44,553 nt of DNA from Bacteroidales bacterium (lineage in GTDB: Bacteria; Bacteroidota; Bacteroidia; Bacteroidales; F082): the NCBI GenBank assembly GCA_017466405.1, contig JAFTUF010000002.1, positions 1-44,553 of the forward strand. Reading direction: 5' to 3'. The first letter of the stretch is position 1; the number at the start of each line of letters is the position of its first letter. Both the position numbers and the translations under genes were made by a program. The notes beneath the pieces are model-generated. The model was not told the DNA's origin. It was given only the letters and a program-made list of their open reading frames with translations, and made no database searches. Shown one piece after another: positions 26,689 to 37,000 of this stretch.

Positions 26689-26696
26689 CAAAGATA
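26689..26696 (-). promoter_or_regulatory. Promoter -7 element of the pyrB-pyrI operon
   Basis: The minus strand reads TATCTTTG (26696-26689). The nearest TTTG upstream is 22 bases away (ends at 26719), slightly beyond the usual spacing, so the -33 part is weak. Confidence 0.65.
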
Positions 26697-26754
26697 TAAT
26701 ATTTTTTAATAAAAAATACAAAAAAAATCTAAATTTTTTTTATGAAAAAAACAC

Positions 26755-26785
26755 TTGACAAACGCCTTTTTGTATATTATCTTTG
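26755..26785 (+). promoter_or_regulatory. Promoter of the surface-protein cluster
   Basis: TTG (26755-26757), 20 bases, TATCTTTG (26778-26785). It leaves a leader of about 110 bases before the lipoprotein gene at 26905, and that leader holds the Shine-Dalgarno and mini-ORF at 26815-26845. Confidence 0.75.
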
Positions 26786-26814
26786 TCTCACCAAAATGAA
26801 TGAAATAATTATCG

Positions 26815-26845
26815 AAAGGAGGTGTTGGATATGATTGTATTATAG
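26815..26845 (+). promoter_or_regulatory. Perfect Shine-Dalgarno with a four-codon ORF in the leader
   Basis: AAAGGAGGTG (26815-26824) is fully complementary to the 16S rRNA 3' end and stands 6 bases before ATG ATT GTA TTA TAG (26831-26845). This is the strongest ribosome site in the window, yet it opens only a four-residue peptide. A role as a translation-sensing leader for the genes downstream is an inference. Confidence 0.55.
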
Positions 26846-26904
26846 ATGTGTTTTTTGAACTTGTGTAATTAAATTAAACCAAAAATCATTAAAACTATTA
26901 AATT

Positions 26905-27984
26905 ATGAAACGAAATTTCTTAAATCAATTAGTACTATGTGTTTCCTTGATTTTCACGTCGGTGGTGATTTTTATGTCGTGCAAGAAAGATAAATTGACA
27001 GAACCACGCCAAAATATAAATCAAGAGATTGCTGCTTATGATTTTAAAACAAATCAGGTGGTACAAAGAATAAAAAAGTTTGATGATCGATTGAAAGAAG
27101 TTAAACGAGGCATCTATAGAACGAATAAGCTTGTTAATGTGGATAGCGCGATGTGGGATATAGAGTCTCTGTTTAATATTACGTATTCTTCTCCTGATGA
27201 TATTTTTGTAGATAAAAAAGTGCAGGAGTTGTCTTTTGACGTTAAATTAATCGATAATAAAATATCGATTGCAGATATGGGAAATCTGTATGATAAAATT
27301 GTGATGTCGGTGAGAGAAGCCTATCGTAATGATGGATTTACGGATAATAAGTCATTGATGTCTTTGTTTGTGAAAAAAGAAGAGCAGCGTTCGGACGAGC
27401 TGAAGGTTAAGGTTGTGGTGGTAAGCGGAAAAACCGATTATCAGCAACATGATTATGAACCTATTCTTTATGGACCTTTTGCTGCTGGTTCATGTTGGTA
27501 TTATGGTGAGTTGGGAGGCTCCTGCGATGACCCATATATATTGACAGATGCCGCAGAATTGTTGGAAGACACCATTAATTATTATCATGGATATAAACCT
27601 GAGAAATGTCCTGATAAAAGGAATATTTATGTTAACCTTGCGTCAATTCCTTTAGAAGGTAATGAATATTGGTATAATGTAACGCAAGATTATTGTATTT
27701 TCTACAAAGTCAATTGCGATAAGGAAGAACTCTATCTTGATGCGAATGATTTGAATAATTATTACTACGGTGAGCTTGATGTGATTAAGAATAGAGTCCC
27801 TAATGACCCTTTATATGCTTCGATGTTTGACGACGATTATGTATTTATGGAAGTAAACATTGACGGCATACAAGGATTTAGGGAAGATGCTGTTTACCAA
27901 CATAAGAATTATATCTTCTATGGCACGCCTTATTCTGTGGACAAAAATGAGTTTGGTAAGCCTAAGGATTTGTTGTATGATTAA
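26905..27984 (+). CDS. Lipoprotein of unknown function
   Basis: This 359-residue protein has a signal peptide ending in the lipobox FMSCKKD, with Cys26 as the likely lipid anchor, so it sits in the outer or inner membrane. I do not recognise the rest. A helical part (NQEIAAYDFKTNQVVQRIKK to about residue 160) is followed by an aromatic, Cys-containing part (AAGSCWYYGELGGSCDDPY, NYYHGYKPEKCPDK, DYCIFYKVNCDKEEL), whose paired Cys may form disulfides. It is the first gene after the promoter at 26755-26785; the T9SS cargo gene starts 78 bases after it, so it may belong to the same cluster. The N-terminal 'SCKK' form is typical of Bacteroidales lipoproteins. Confidence 0.82.
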   Translation: MKRNFLNQLVLCVSLIFTSVVIFMSCKKDKLTEPRQNINQEIAAYDFKTNQVVQRIKKFDDRLKEVKRGIYRTNKLVNVDSAMWDIESLFNITYSSPDDIFVDKKVQELSFDVKLIDNKISIADMGNLYDKIVMSVREAYRNDGFTDNKSLMSLFVKKEEQRSDELKVKVVVVSGKTDYQQHDYEPILYGPFAAGSCWYYGELGGSCDDPYILTDAAELLEDTINYYHGYKPEKCPDKRNIYVNLASIPLEGNEYWYNVTQDYCIFYKVNCDKEELYLDANDLNNYYYGELDVIKNRVPNDPLYASMFDDDYVFMEVNIDGIQGFREDAVYQHKNYIFYGTPYSVDKNEFGKPKDLLYD

Positions 27985-28062
27985 AGGAAACCAATGTGAG
28001 TTTTACTTTTAGAATAATTATTACAATGGTATTATTAAATCAAATAATCTAAAAATAAAGTT

Positions 28063-29568
28063 ATGAAAAGATTTGTCCTTTTATTGTTGATAGTTGCTTT
28101 CGCTAAGACTATAAATGCTCAGCAATGGGTTATAGAATACCCTACGGAAGATTATGAAGAAGTATCATTCATTCATGGAGATAAGTCACTGACGTATGAT
28201 TACGCGGTGGGAAGATATGAAAATAATCAGACGAATGAGAGTTATCCCATAGCCTTATGTGTTGATGAAAATGGAAATTATATAGATAAGATTTTTTATA
28301 TGGAAAGTAAGAAGTCGGTGTTTTCGAGTGTGTTGGGATTGGATGACGGTAACGTATTTGTGACAGCTCCATACGTTGAAAATAATGATTCTGATTTGTA
28401 TAATAAATTGTGGGTGGCAATATTAAATCCTAATTTAGAGATAGTTGAAGAAAATTATATTGAGCTCGAGGAACCTTATCTTTCGTTTTCAACATCGACG
28501 ATGCATGCTTTATTCAATGATGATAAGGAGATCGTCGTGGCAACACTTGTAGCTGATTCTATTCCTGAGCATACAAGTATTATTTATGATTATTCGTTTT
28601 ATAAGTTTGATATTCATTGTAATTTGTTGAAACAGTCTTATCTTGAAAATCTGTCGAGACAATGTAAAATTGATGATTTTACTCTGATACCTGATAAGGA
28701 TATATATGCGGTATTTGGATATGGAATGGAAGTCTCCGGCATGGCTAATGTGATTTATATTGATAATGATCTCAACTATAAGTCAATGTCGTTTTTGGAC
28801 GAGCAGCAGGTGTATCCCGATTTGATGTTACCATATAGGATGAGTGTGGGACATTGGTATGATGAGAATCATTTTCTGATGTCGGCACAAACGGTACAGA
28901 CAGAAGGTTTGAATAATTGGAAACCATTCGTTGTAAAGATGGATACTGAAATGAATGTTGTAAAGACTTTGGATCTTGAAAGGGCTGATACTACTGATTA
29001 TGTTGCTGAATATGAAAGTATGGCATACGTTAGCTCTGATGTTATATATGTGTCAACCTTTTGGAACAGAGGTTCTTTTTTAGATTTCCTGCCTAATACA
29101 ATGACCGTGTTCCTTGTCAATGAGAACTTAGATTTGCTGGGACGTAAGACTATGTCCTTCAATGATTATTATTTCTATGTCTTGCATGTTCATCCGTCAT
29201 ACGATGGCTCTTGTATAGTTCAAGGTGTAGTACTTGGTGAAGATAATAATCGTTCTGTGATTTATAAGTTTAGAAAGGAAGATATGGAGATAATTACTGA
29301 TGTTACAGAAAGTTATGATGATTTAAAGATAAACTGTTCTCCTAATCCGGTGTCTTCTTGCCTGAATATTAGTGTAGAGTCGGTAGTGAATAAAGATGCG
29401 CGAATACTCCTTTTTGATATGATGGGAAGAAGATACTTGGAGAAGGATATTGTCTTAGATGGAAATGTGTTGTCATTGGATGTGTCGTCATTACCGGAAG
29501 GGACATACTTCTATAATATTATCGTAGATGGTAAAAATGAAATAAAAGAAAAATTTGTAAAAAAATAG
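28063..29568 (+). CDS. Secreted T9SS cargo protein of unknown function
   Basis: This 501-residue protein has a signal peptide (MKRFVLLLLIVAFAKTINAQ) and a type A T9SS sorting domain over about the last 80 residues: CSPNPVSSCLNISVE, LFDMMGRRYLEKDI and LPEGTYFYNIIVDG. Such domains guide proteins through the type IX machinery and lead to surface attachment or release. The body (about residues 25-415) consists of beta-rich repeats with regularly spaced Tyr and Asp residues, perhaps a beta-propeller. No catalytic motif is visible. The next gene starts 24 bases after its stop, so it heads a tight four-gene operon ending with the RHS protein. Confidence 0.88.
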   Translation: MKRFVLLLLIVAFAKTINAQQWVIEYPTEDYEEVSFIHGDKSLTYDYAVGRYENNQTNESYPIALCVDENGNYIDKIFYMESKKSVFSSVLGLDDGNVFVTAPYVENNDSDLYNKLWVAILNPNLEIVEENYIELEEPYLSFSTSTMHALFNDDKEIVVATLVADSIPEHTSIIYDYSFYKFDIHCNLLKQSYLENLSRQCKIDDFTLIPDKDIYAVFGYGMEVSGMANVIYIDNDLNYKSMSFLDEQQVYPDLMLPYRMSVGHWYDENHFLMSAQTVQTEGLNNWKPFVVKMDTEMNVVKTLDLERADTTDYVAEYESMAYVSSDVIYVSTFWNRGSFLDFLPNTMTVFLVNENLDLLGRKTMSFNDYYFYVLHVHPSYDGSCIVQGVVLGEDNNRSVIYKFRKEDMEIITDVTESYDDLKINCSPNPVSSCLNISVESVVNKDARILLFDMMGRRYLEKDIVLDGNVLSLDVSSLPEGTYFYNIIVDGKNEIKEKFVKK

Positions 29569-29592
29569 TTATAACCTTAAAAATCAAAAAAT

Positions 29593-30588
29593 ATGAAACC
29601 AAGATTAATAATGATAATGATTCTCTCAATAATGTTAACCATTGATGTGAGAGAAATGAATGCACAGGAAAAGGGCGGCTGCGACTTGTGCGGTCCTGCT
29701 TCTGGAACAACACAGAATGTAGCAACCGGCAACTGTTCTGTGACGATTGGAGCGGCATGTGAAGCGACAGGCGCGTATTCTCTTGCAAGTGGCTTGTATG
29801 CAAAAGCCAATGCCTTATCAACTATAGCAATGGGAAAATATGTGAGAGCAAGGGCTACTAACTCTATGGTGATAGGCACAGGCTCAAGCAATAGCGATAC
29901 GAGAGCCTTGATTAATAATATTCCTAACAGCTTGATGATAGGTTTTAGCAGTAGCGTGCCTACGCTTTTTGTGAGTGGGTCTGCTGGATTTAACACAACT
30001 GGAAAAGTTGGCGTGGGAAATGTGACGAATCCGCAGTCAAAGCTGCATATTAAATCAGATGCTAAAGAAAATGCAGGTATCATACTGGAACCTACCGATA
30101 AAACAAACGTGGCTTTTCTTCAGATGTACGATGCTAACTATATGATAAGTGTCAGCAGTAATGATGGTATGTCGCTCATGTCTAAGAATGATAAGATGAA
30201 CTTCGATGCAAGCAATATTCAAATGAATGCCAAAGTTGCTATCAACACAACGGATGATTTTATTAAAGATAATAATTATTCTTTGGCGGTGTCGGGAGGA
30301 ATACTGACGACAGGCGTTCTGGTGAAGGAAGTTACGGAATGGTATGACTTCGTTTTTGATGATGATTACGAACTTACATCAATCGATGAGTTGGAATGCT
30401 TCATTGAAAAAAACGGTCATCTTCCCGATATACCGTCGGAGAAAGAAGTGCTGAGTGACGGTTACAATTTGGTGGAAATGGATGGACTGCTATTGAAAAA
30501 GATAGAGGAGCTGACATTATACGCTATAGAACTTAATAAACTTGTTGAAAGACAACAGGAGATAATAGAGAGCTTGCAATCTAAATAA
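29593..30588 (+). CDS. Secreted protein with YadA-head-like repeats and a fibre-type C terminus
   Basis: This 331-residue protein has a signal peptide (to about residue 25, ending MNAQ). Residues about 45-100 carry short repeats of the YadA head kind (CSVTIGAACEATGAYSLASG, LSTIAMGKYV, SMVIGTGSS), which form trimeric beta-rolls in adhesins. Then come KVGVGNVTNPQSKLHIKSDA, common in Bacteroidota fibre proteins, and a C-terminal block (EWYDFVFDDDYEL, HLPDIPSEKEV, GYNLVEMDGLLLKKIEELTL) ending in a coiled coil (about 290-331). The C-terminal block resembles the end domain of many secreted Bacteroidota fibre proteins. It has no T9SS domain. Spacing to its neighbours is 24 and 22 bases, so it is part of the operon. 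Function as an adhesin is an inference. Confidence 0.85.
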   Translation: MKPRLIMIMILSIMLTIDVREMNAQEKGGCDLCGPASGTTQNVATGNCSVTIGAACEATGAYSLASGLYAKANALSTIAMGKYVRARATNSMVIGTGSSNSDTRALINNIPNSLMIGFSSSVPTLFVSGSAGFNTTGKVGVGNVTNPQSKLHIKSDAKENAGIILEPTDKTNVAFLQMYDANYMISVSSNDGMSLMSKNDKMNFDASNIQMNAKVAINTTDDFIKDNNYSLAVSGGILTTGVLVKEVTEWYDFVFDDDYELTSIDELECFIEKNGHLPDIPSEKEVLSDGYNLVEMDGLLLKKIEELTLYAIELNKLVERQQEIIESLQSK

Positions 30589-30610
30589 TAATCTTAAAAA
30601 TATAATAATT

Positions 30611-31051
30611 ATGGAATGGAAATATAAATCGATATTTCTTATGGTATTATTATGCCTTGTCTGTTCGCTAAAAGCTTTCTCCCAACAATGTCTGTACTTT
30701 AAATACGACAAAACAGGAAACAGAATAGAGTCGTATGAAGACGACTGCGGAAGCGAATATAAAGATCAGTCAAGGAAGTTGATAAATGATGAGGAAATAT
30801 CAGAAACAGAGGGACAACAAGAATTGTTGGTGTATCCTAATCCGAATAATGGAGTCTTTAAGATAATGGTGAATGATGACGAATTGTCGTCGGTCGTTTA
30901 TCAGATATATGACGATAAAGGTGTTATGATAAAAACCGATTGTTATGTTGAAAATAGAGAGATTGACATATCTGATAATCCGGCAGGAATATATCTGCTG
31001 AGAATAATTAAAGGTGAAAAAGTATGTGGTAAAATTGTAGTGAAACTTTAA
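30611..31051 (+). CDS. Small secreted protein: YD-like motif plus T9SS sorting domain
   Basis: This 146-residue protein has a signal peptide (to about residue 25, LKAFSQ), then a single YD-repeat-like motif (YFKYDKTGNRIESY), a short acidic linker and a type A T9SS sorting domain (VYPNPNNGVFKIMV, YDDKGVMIKTDC, PAGIYLLRIIKGEK). There is almost nothing between secretion signals apart from the YD-like motif. The RHS gene follows 10 bases later and itself lacks a T9SS domain, so this small protein might be a secretion partner or cap for it. That role is an inference from position and the shared motif. Confidence 0.85.
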   Translation: MEWKYKSIFLMVLLCLVCSLKAFSQQCLYFKYDKTGNRIESYEDDCGSEYKDQSRKLINDEEISETEGQQELLVYPNPNNGVFKIMVNDDELSSVVYQIYDDKGVMIKTDCYVENREIDISDNPAGIYLLRIIKGEKVCGKIVVKL

Positions 31052-31061
31052 TTTATGGATT

Positions 31062-34000
31062 ATGAAAAAAGAACTATTAATAATGCTAATGACGGTCATC
31101 TCCGTGAATCTATTGTCGCAAGAGGTTCTTCAGCAGTCGAGTCTTGAGTTAGACAATATGATGGAGTCAGGAGAGTCGTTTGTTTGTCAGGCGACAAAGA
31201 CTATAGAACTTCTTCCTGGTTTTAGTTATAATCCGGAGAAGAACGAGAGCATGATTTTGGAAATAGACAGATACTCGGTGTTTCCGCCATCGGAAGGTCG
31301 TGTGGGTGGAGTGCTGCCTAATGATGATGGTGTAGTCGGTTCACTGCCTGGAGATTTCAGTATGAGTGGAACTGGAGCTGCCGTTTATTCTATCGATTTG
31401 AATCTCCCCAAGGCAGTTGGAAATATGGTGCCGCAAATATCATTGGTCTATAATAGCCAAGGCGGTAATGGAGTCATGGGCTGGGCATGGAGCTTGTCGG
31501 GACTCTCTTCAATAGATCGTGTGGGACAAACGGAATATCATGATGGAAAAATAACTGACGTGGATTTTGTCAATGATAGATATGCTATAGATGGACAACG
31601 TCTTATGCTCGTAAATGGAACGTATGGGTCGAATAATTCTATCTATAAGACAGAGATCGATAATATGGATAAAATAATATGCCGTTCAAGTGGCAATGGC
31701 CCGGATTATTTTATCGTAATGAAAAATGATGGGACAATCTGGGAATACGGCAATACTCCAGACTCAAGGTTGGAATCGCAGACCGACAATAATACAATAT
31801 TAAGGTGGTCTCTGAATAAAATCTCAGATAGATTGGGTAATTCTATACTGTTCTATTATAACGAAAATGTCATGACAGGAGAGTCATATCTTGATAGGAT
31901 AGAATATACTGTTAATGATAAAGTGGGCGTTGCTCCAGCCTACAAGGTGTTGTTTAGATATGAGACAAAACAATATGACAATTCATTTGAATATGTAAAT
32001 GGGAATATATTGTCGGATAAGAATTTGTTGAGGCAAATAGATGTCGTCAATAATTATTCGGGAGTAAAAATGCTTAATTACACCCTTGACTATTTTGAAC
32101 CCGGGACTTACGATGGGGTATATTATATCTACCATCGACTTAAAGCTATAAGCTTAAGTTCCGGTGATGAGAAGATAAATCCAACGAGAATATTGTGGAA
32201 TGCTAAGAAAAATCATTTTCCGACGAATGAAAAGTTCGTTTCATATCAGCAGAATAAGTCGGTGTTTAGCAATGTTCCTTTCGTGGGTGATTTCAATGGA
32301 GACGGATTTTCTGATGTCTTGGTTGTGCCGTATAAAATACAAGATACGTATCCTGATGATATAGAAGGCGAGGTGTATCTCAATAATGGTGATGGGACAT
32401 TCCAAGAAAATCCTATGACAACAATACAATTGTCTAAGAATTTGGAGTGGATTTATGTGTTCGATATTGATGATGATGGTGTCGATGATGTGATTCCATA
32501 CGAATTGAATCATGAAGCGCAGTATATGTCGGACGATATAGTGATGATACATTTTTATCTGATGAGGAGTGGACAGTTTGTTAAGAATAAGACATTGTCG
32601 TATAAGAACGGTATTGCTATACTGCCAGGAAATTATTATTCAAATGATAATAAAAGCTTGATAGTTCTTGATATTTATAGTGAGATTGACAATGACTTAC
32701 GTGCAGAATATATAAGATTCAGAAACGGCAATGTCATTGTTAATGAAATGGTGGGAAATGAAGACGTCAACAATCAAGAGGCTGAGTTTATGTCTGTTGA
32801 TATTTCTGGCGATGGCATGAATGAGATACTTGCCTTATACAAAGATGGATATAAAGTTTATAAACTGTCGTATAAAAATGGTTATCCTAGCTTTGTCGTT
32901 CAAGATCAGGGTGTGTCGATGACGAAAGATATTTATCCTTTCCCCAATGATTTCAATGGTGATGGAAAGACAGACATATTTTATTATCATCCATACCAGC
33001 ATTGGAATATGGCTTTTTCAAATGGGGCTTCTTTTAATGATCCTGTATCATGTTCAGGAACCAATTTGTTGTCTAATGTCATGCTGAATCCTAAAGATAG
33101 GTATAGGTATTCACTTAAAGAAATGCAGAAGCCTACTGTGACAATACGTACTGCGGATTTCGACGGCGATGGAGCGTCGGATGTCGGGGTTTTTAAAAGT
33201 TTGGCTGGTAATTATTATTTGGAAATAGGATTTAAACCTTTTGTTAAACCTAATAATAAGTGTGCGTTTGTGAACGAATCAAGGTATTATATGCCAATAA
33301 ATTACTCTCATCAGACAATTCAAATAGGTAGATTTTTGGCGCAAGAGAATGCGTCGATACTATCTGGATTGCCCCGAGTTCCGCACCCTTCTCAGAAAGC
33401 ATATATTACGTCTTTGTTGCCGCATGCTACATATTACAATGTCGAAAGAATAATAGACGGCTTGGGTAATGTGAGAGGCTTTTCTTATGACTATCTGATG
33501 CAGGGGAGTGATAATGACAAATTTTATACATGTTCTCACGATGTTGAAAATGACATAAAAAGAAACTCCGTGCCTGTTAAGGCCTTGAAGTCAGATACTG
33601 TTTATAATGTAAATAATAAACCTGTTGTCAATAAGTATGAGTATCACGAAGCTTTAGTTCATACTAAAGGTCACGGCTTTATGGGGTTTCAGGAAATTAC
33701 TACCAGAACATACATCAACGGGAACTTATACCAAAAACAAGTGTCGGGCTCAGAAGTGAAAACGATGGGTGACTATTGTATGGCTCTTCCAAGTTATGTG
33801 ATGTTGTATAGAGGAGAGAACTTCCCTCTTAAGGAGAAGCTGCTTCAATTTGAAAACTATAGCTGTGTCTCAAATTCTAAAGTCGTGATGCCCATGCTGA
33901 AATATAACTATGAGATAGTATATAATCCAGATAAGCAAGGTGAGATGATCAATTATAATGTTACTCGAAATGAATATCAATCTGATGATTCAAATGGTAA

Positions 34001-37000
34001 TTATAAAGATATGGTTAATCTCAGTAGGGCTGTCGTTGGATATGCTAATTCTATTGACGCCATAGAGCCTGAGGACTGTCTTTTTGTTAAAGATAAATAT
34101 TTTGTCTTTGATAATGATGTAGATGAATGGATAATAAATAGGCCTAAGAAGGTGTATTCGATGTCGTATGATAAGAATAATGAGACTGTGGGTAGTGTGA
34201 ATATATTCGAATATCATGAGAAACATCCGACATTGGTGACTAAAGAGACGAAATTGCCGAACTTCGTTGAAGATTATTCTGACCCTTTGATGATGAGCGT
34301 TGAGTATCAGTATGACGATGTCGGTAATGTTATAAGTCAAGTTAAGTCGTCGCCTTCTTTTGAGTATAAAAAGATGGTGAGATATGAATATGACGACTCG
34401 TATCAGTATATGTATAGAACCAAAACCATCGACGAACTGGGTAGGGAAATAATAAGCAGGTATGATGATTTTGGTAAACTGACTGCTACAATAGATTTTA
34501 ACGATTACAAGACTTTTAATGAAGAAAGTTTCTTTGGAGTTGATGAAAAGATTTCAATGCCTGATGGAACGCAGTATGTTAAGGTGATACGGTGGGCTCG
34601 TGATAATGAATATGCTCCGAATAATGCTTTGTATTATCAATGGGAGAAGAATACGGGAAGCTCCGAATCTATGACGTTTTATCATAAATCAGGATGTGTC
34701 TTGAGAACCGTGAATTTTGATATTAATGGAGATGCTGTTTTTGTGGACATGATATATGATGATTTGGGAAATGTTAAACAAGAGTCGTTGCCATATTATC
34801 AGAATGAAGCTAGGTTGTTTGTCTGTAATGTGTATGATGAGAATAACCGACTTGTGGAAACGATATATCCTAACGGATTGATAAAGAAACTTGTCTATAA
34901 TGGTAATGAGATTGTTACAGATTTGATAAATGCTGAGGGTGAAAGACGAAGCAGGAAAGATACGTATAATGTTTTGGGGTTGATAGTGTCGTCAAAAGAT
35001 TATGGCGGGAATGAAATATTATATGATTATTATAGTGACGGACTGGTGAAGTCGGCGTGTATAGCAAATAACCCCAACACCAAAATATCTGTGACCTATG
35101 ACAATTGTAGAAACAGGAAATCTATGCATGACCCAAACTACGGTATGAGTTTGTATGAGTATGACGCGTTTGGAAACATTAAAAAGATTGTAAATCCTAA
35201 AAATGCCGTGATGGAGTTTAAGTACGATGTTATGGGAAAAATGATTTCAAAGGTTGAGAAGGATTATGTGCTAAAGAATGAAATTTCAACGAATTGGATT
35301 TATGATGAAGAAAGAGGCAAGCAAGGTCAGCTGAAAAGAATCGTTACCTCTGGAGGTCATGAGATTAGTTATGAATATGACGATAAGTTTAGGATAATAA
35401 GTGATACGGAGTCAATAAATGGAAAGCAGTATAAGACAAGCTACACCTATGATGATGCAAACAGAATTGCCACTAAGACGTATCCATCTGGTCTTGTCGT
35501 TTCTAAAGTTTATTCTAACTCGGGATATGAAAAAGAAATATATGATGCGGAGGAAAATAAACTTTTATGGCGAACCAATAAAACAAATGCCAATGGCGAT
35601 ATTGTCGAATATCAAGTAGGCAATGGATTGAAAACCGAGATGTCGTATAATCCTATGACTTATATGATAGAGAACATTCATACCTTCATGGGTAATGCGG
35701 AGTTTCAAAATCTTAATTATGAATATGATGACTTTGGTAATATGAAATCCAGAGGCAAAACGACTTCTCTTGAAACGTATGAAGAGTTTGAATATGATAG
35801 TTATGATAGATTGATTGGAATTAGGCTGAATGGAAAAGAGACGGGGAGAATGGTTTATGATAATTATGGAAATATTGTGGAAAAAGACGTGAATGGTGTA
35901 TTGGTTTTGTATGGGACACAATATGACAGAGCTAGGCCTAATGCGATTTTGAAGGCGAAGACCAATGATGAGCGATTGTCGATGCAAAGGAATCATAAAC
36001 TTACATATTCGTCATTCGATGATCTTGTCGGCATTACGGATGGTGATGATATGTTGACAATAGATTATGGATATAATCATAGTAGGGTATGTATGAAGGT
36101 TAACGTTGATGGAAGTATGAAAACCAAGACATATATAGGTGATTGTGAACTGATAGAGTCTGATGAAGGTGCAGTGATGTTGACCTATATAGATGGTCCT
36201 AATGGAGTTTTTGCGGTATGCTCCGTTGATAAGGATGGAGGAAAGTCTCTTGCTTATGTTCATAAAGACAATCTTAGTTCGTGGAATGTGATTACGGATG
36301 ATGACGGAGTGTTGTTGCAGGAACTAAGTTTTGATGCCTGGGGTAATATCCGGAACAGCAGAGATTGGAGCTTTGATGTTGATGATGATGCATTGTTGTA
36401 TGACAGAGGATTTACAGGTCATGAGCATTTAATAGGTTTTGGTTTGATTAATATGAACGGCAGAATTTATGATCCGTTGATGTCTATGATGTTGAGCCCT
36501 GACAATAATATACAGATGCCGTATATGTCGCAGAATTTCAACAGATACAATTACTGTATGAACAATCCATTGAAATACACTGACCCGTCGGGAGAGTATG
36601 TCGAGAGTGTCGTGTTTGGAATTGTTGGAGGCGCTGCTAATGTGGTTATGAATGCAAAATACATTGATTCATTTGGAGAAGGGGCTTTGATGTTCGGGGT
36701 AGGTTTTGTGAAGGGTTTCTTGACAGAATTTACTGCTGGACAGTCGTGGTTGCTTCAGATAGGAATTGGTGTTGCAATGGAGGGACTATCGTCGGGAGTT
36801 AATAAGATGGTGACGATCGGTGATGGTGATTTTGATTTCTCTGGAGACGATTGGAACAGTATTAAAGGCGCAGCCTTATATGGATTGGGCAGCGGTCTTG
36901 TAGATTCATTTATGTACACATACTACGATGAGCCTACCGAAGAACAGTATGGGTTGAGTATCTTTGAAGGCTGTGGCAACAAAGAACTGGCAAATACGGT

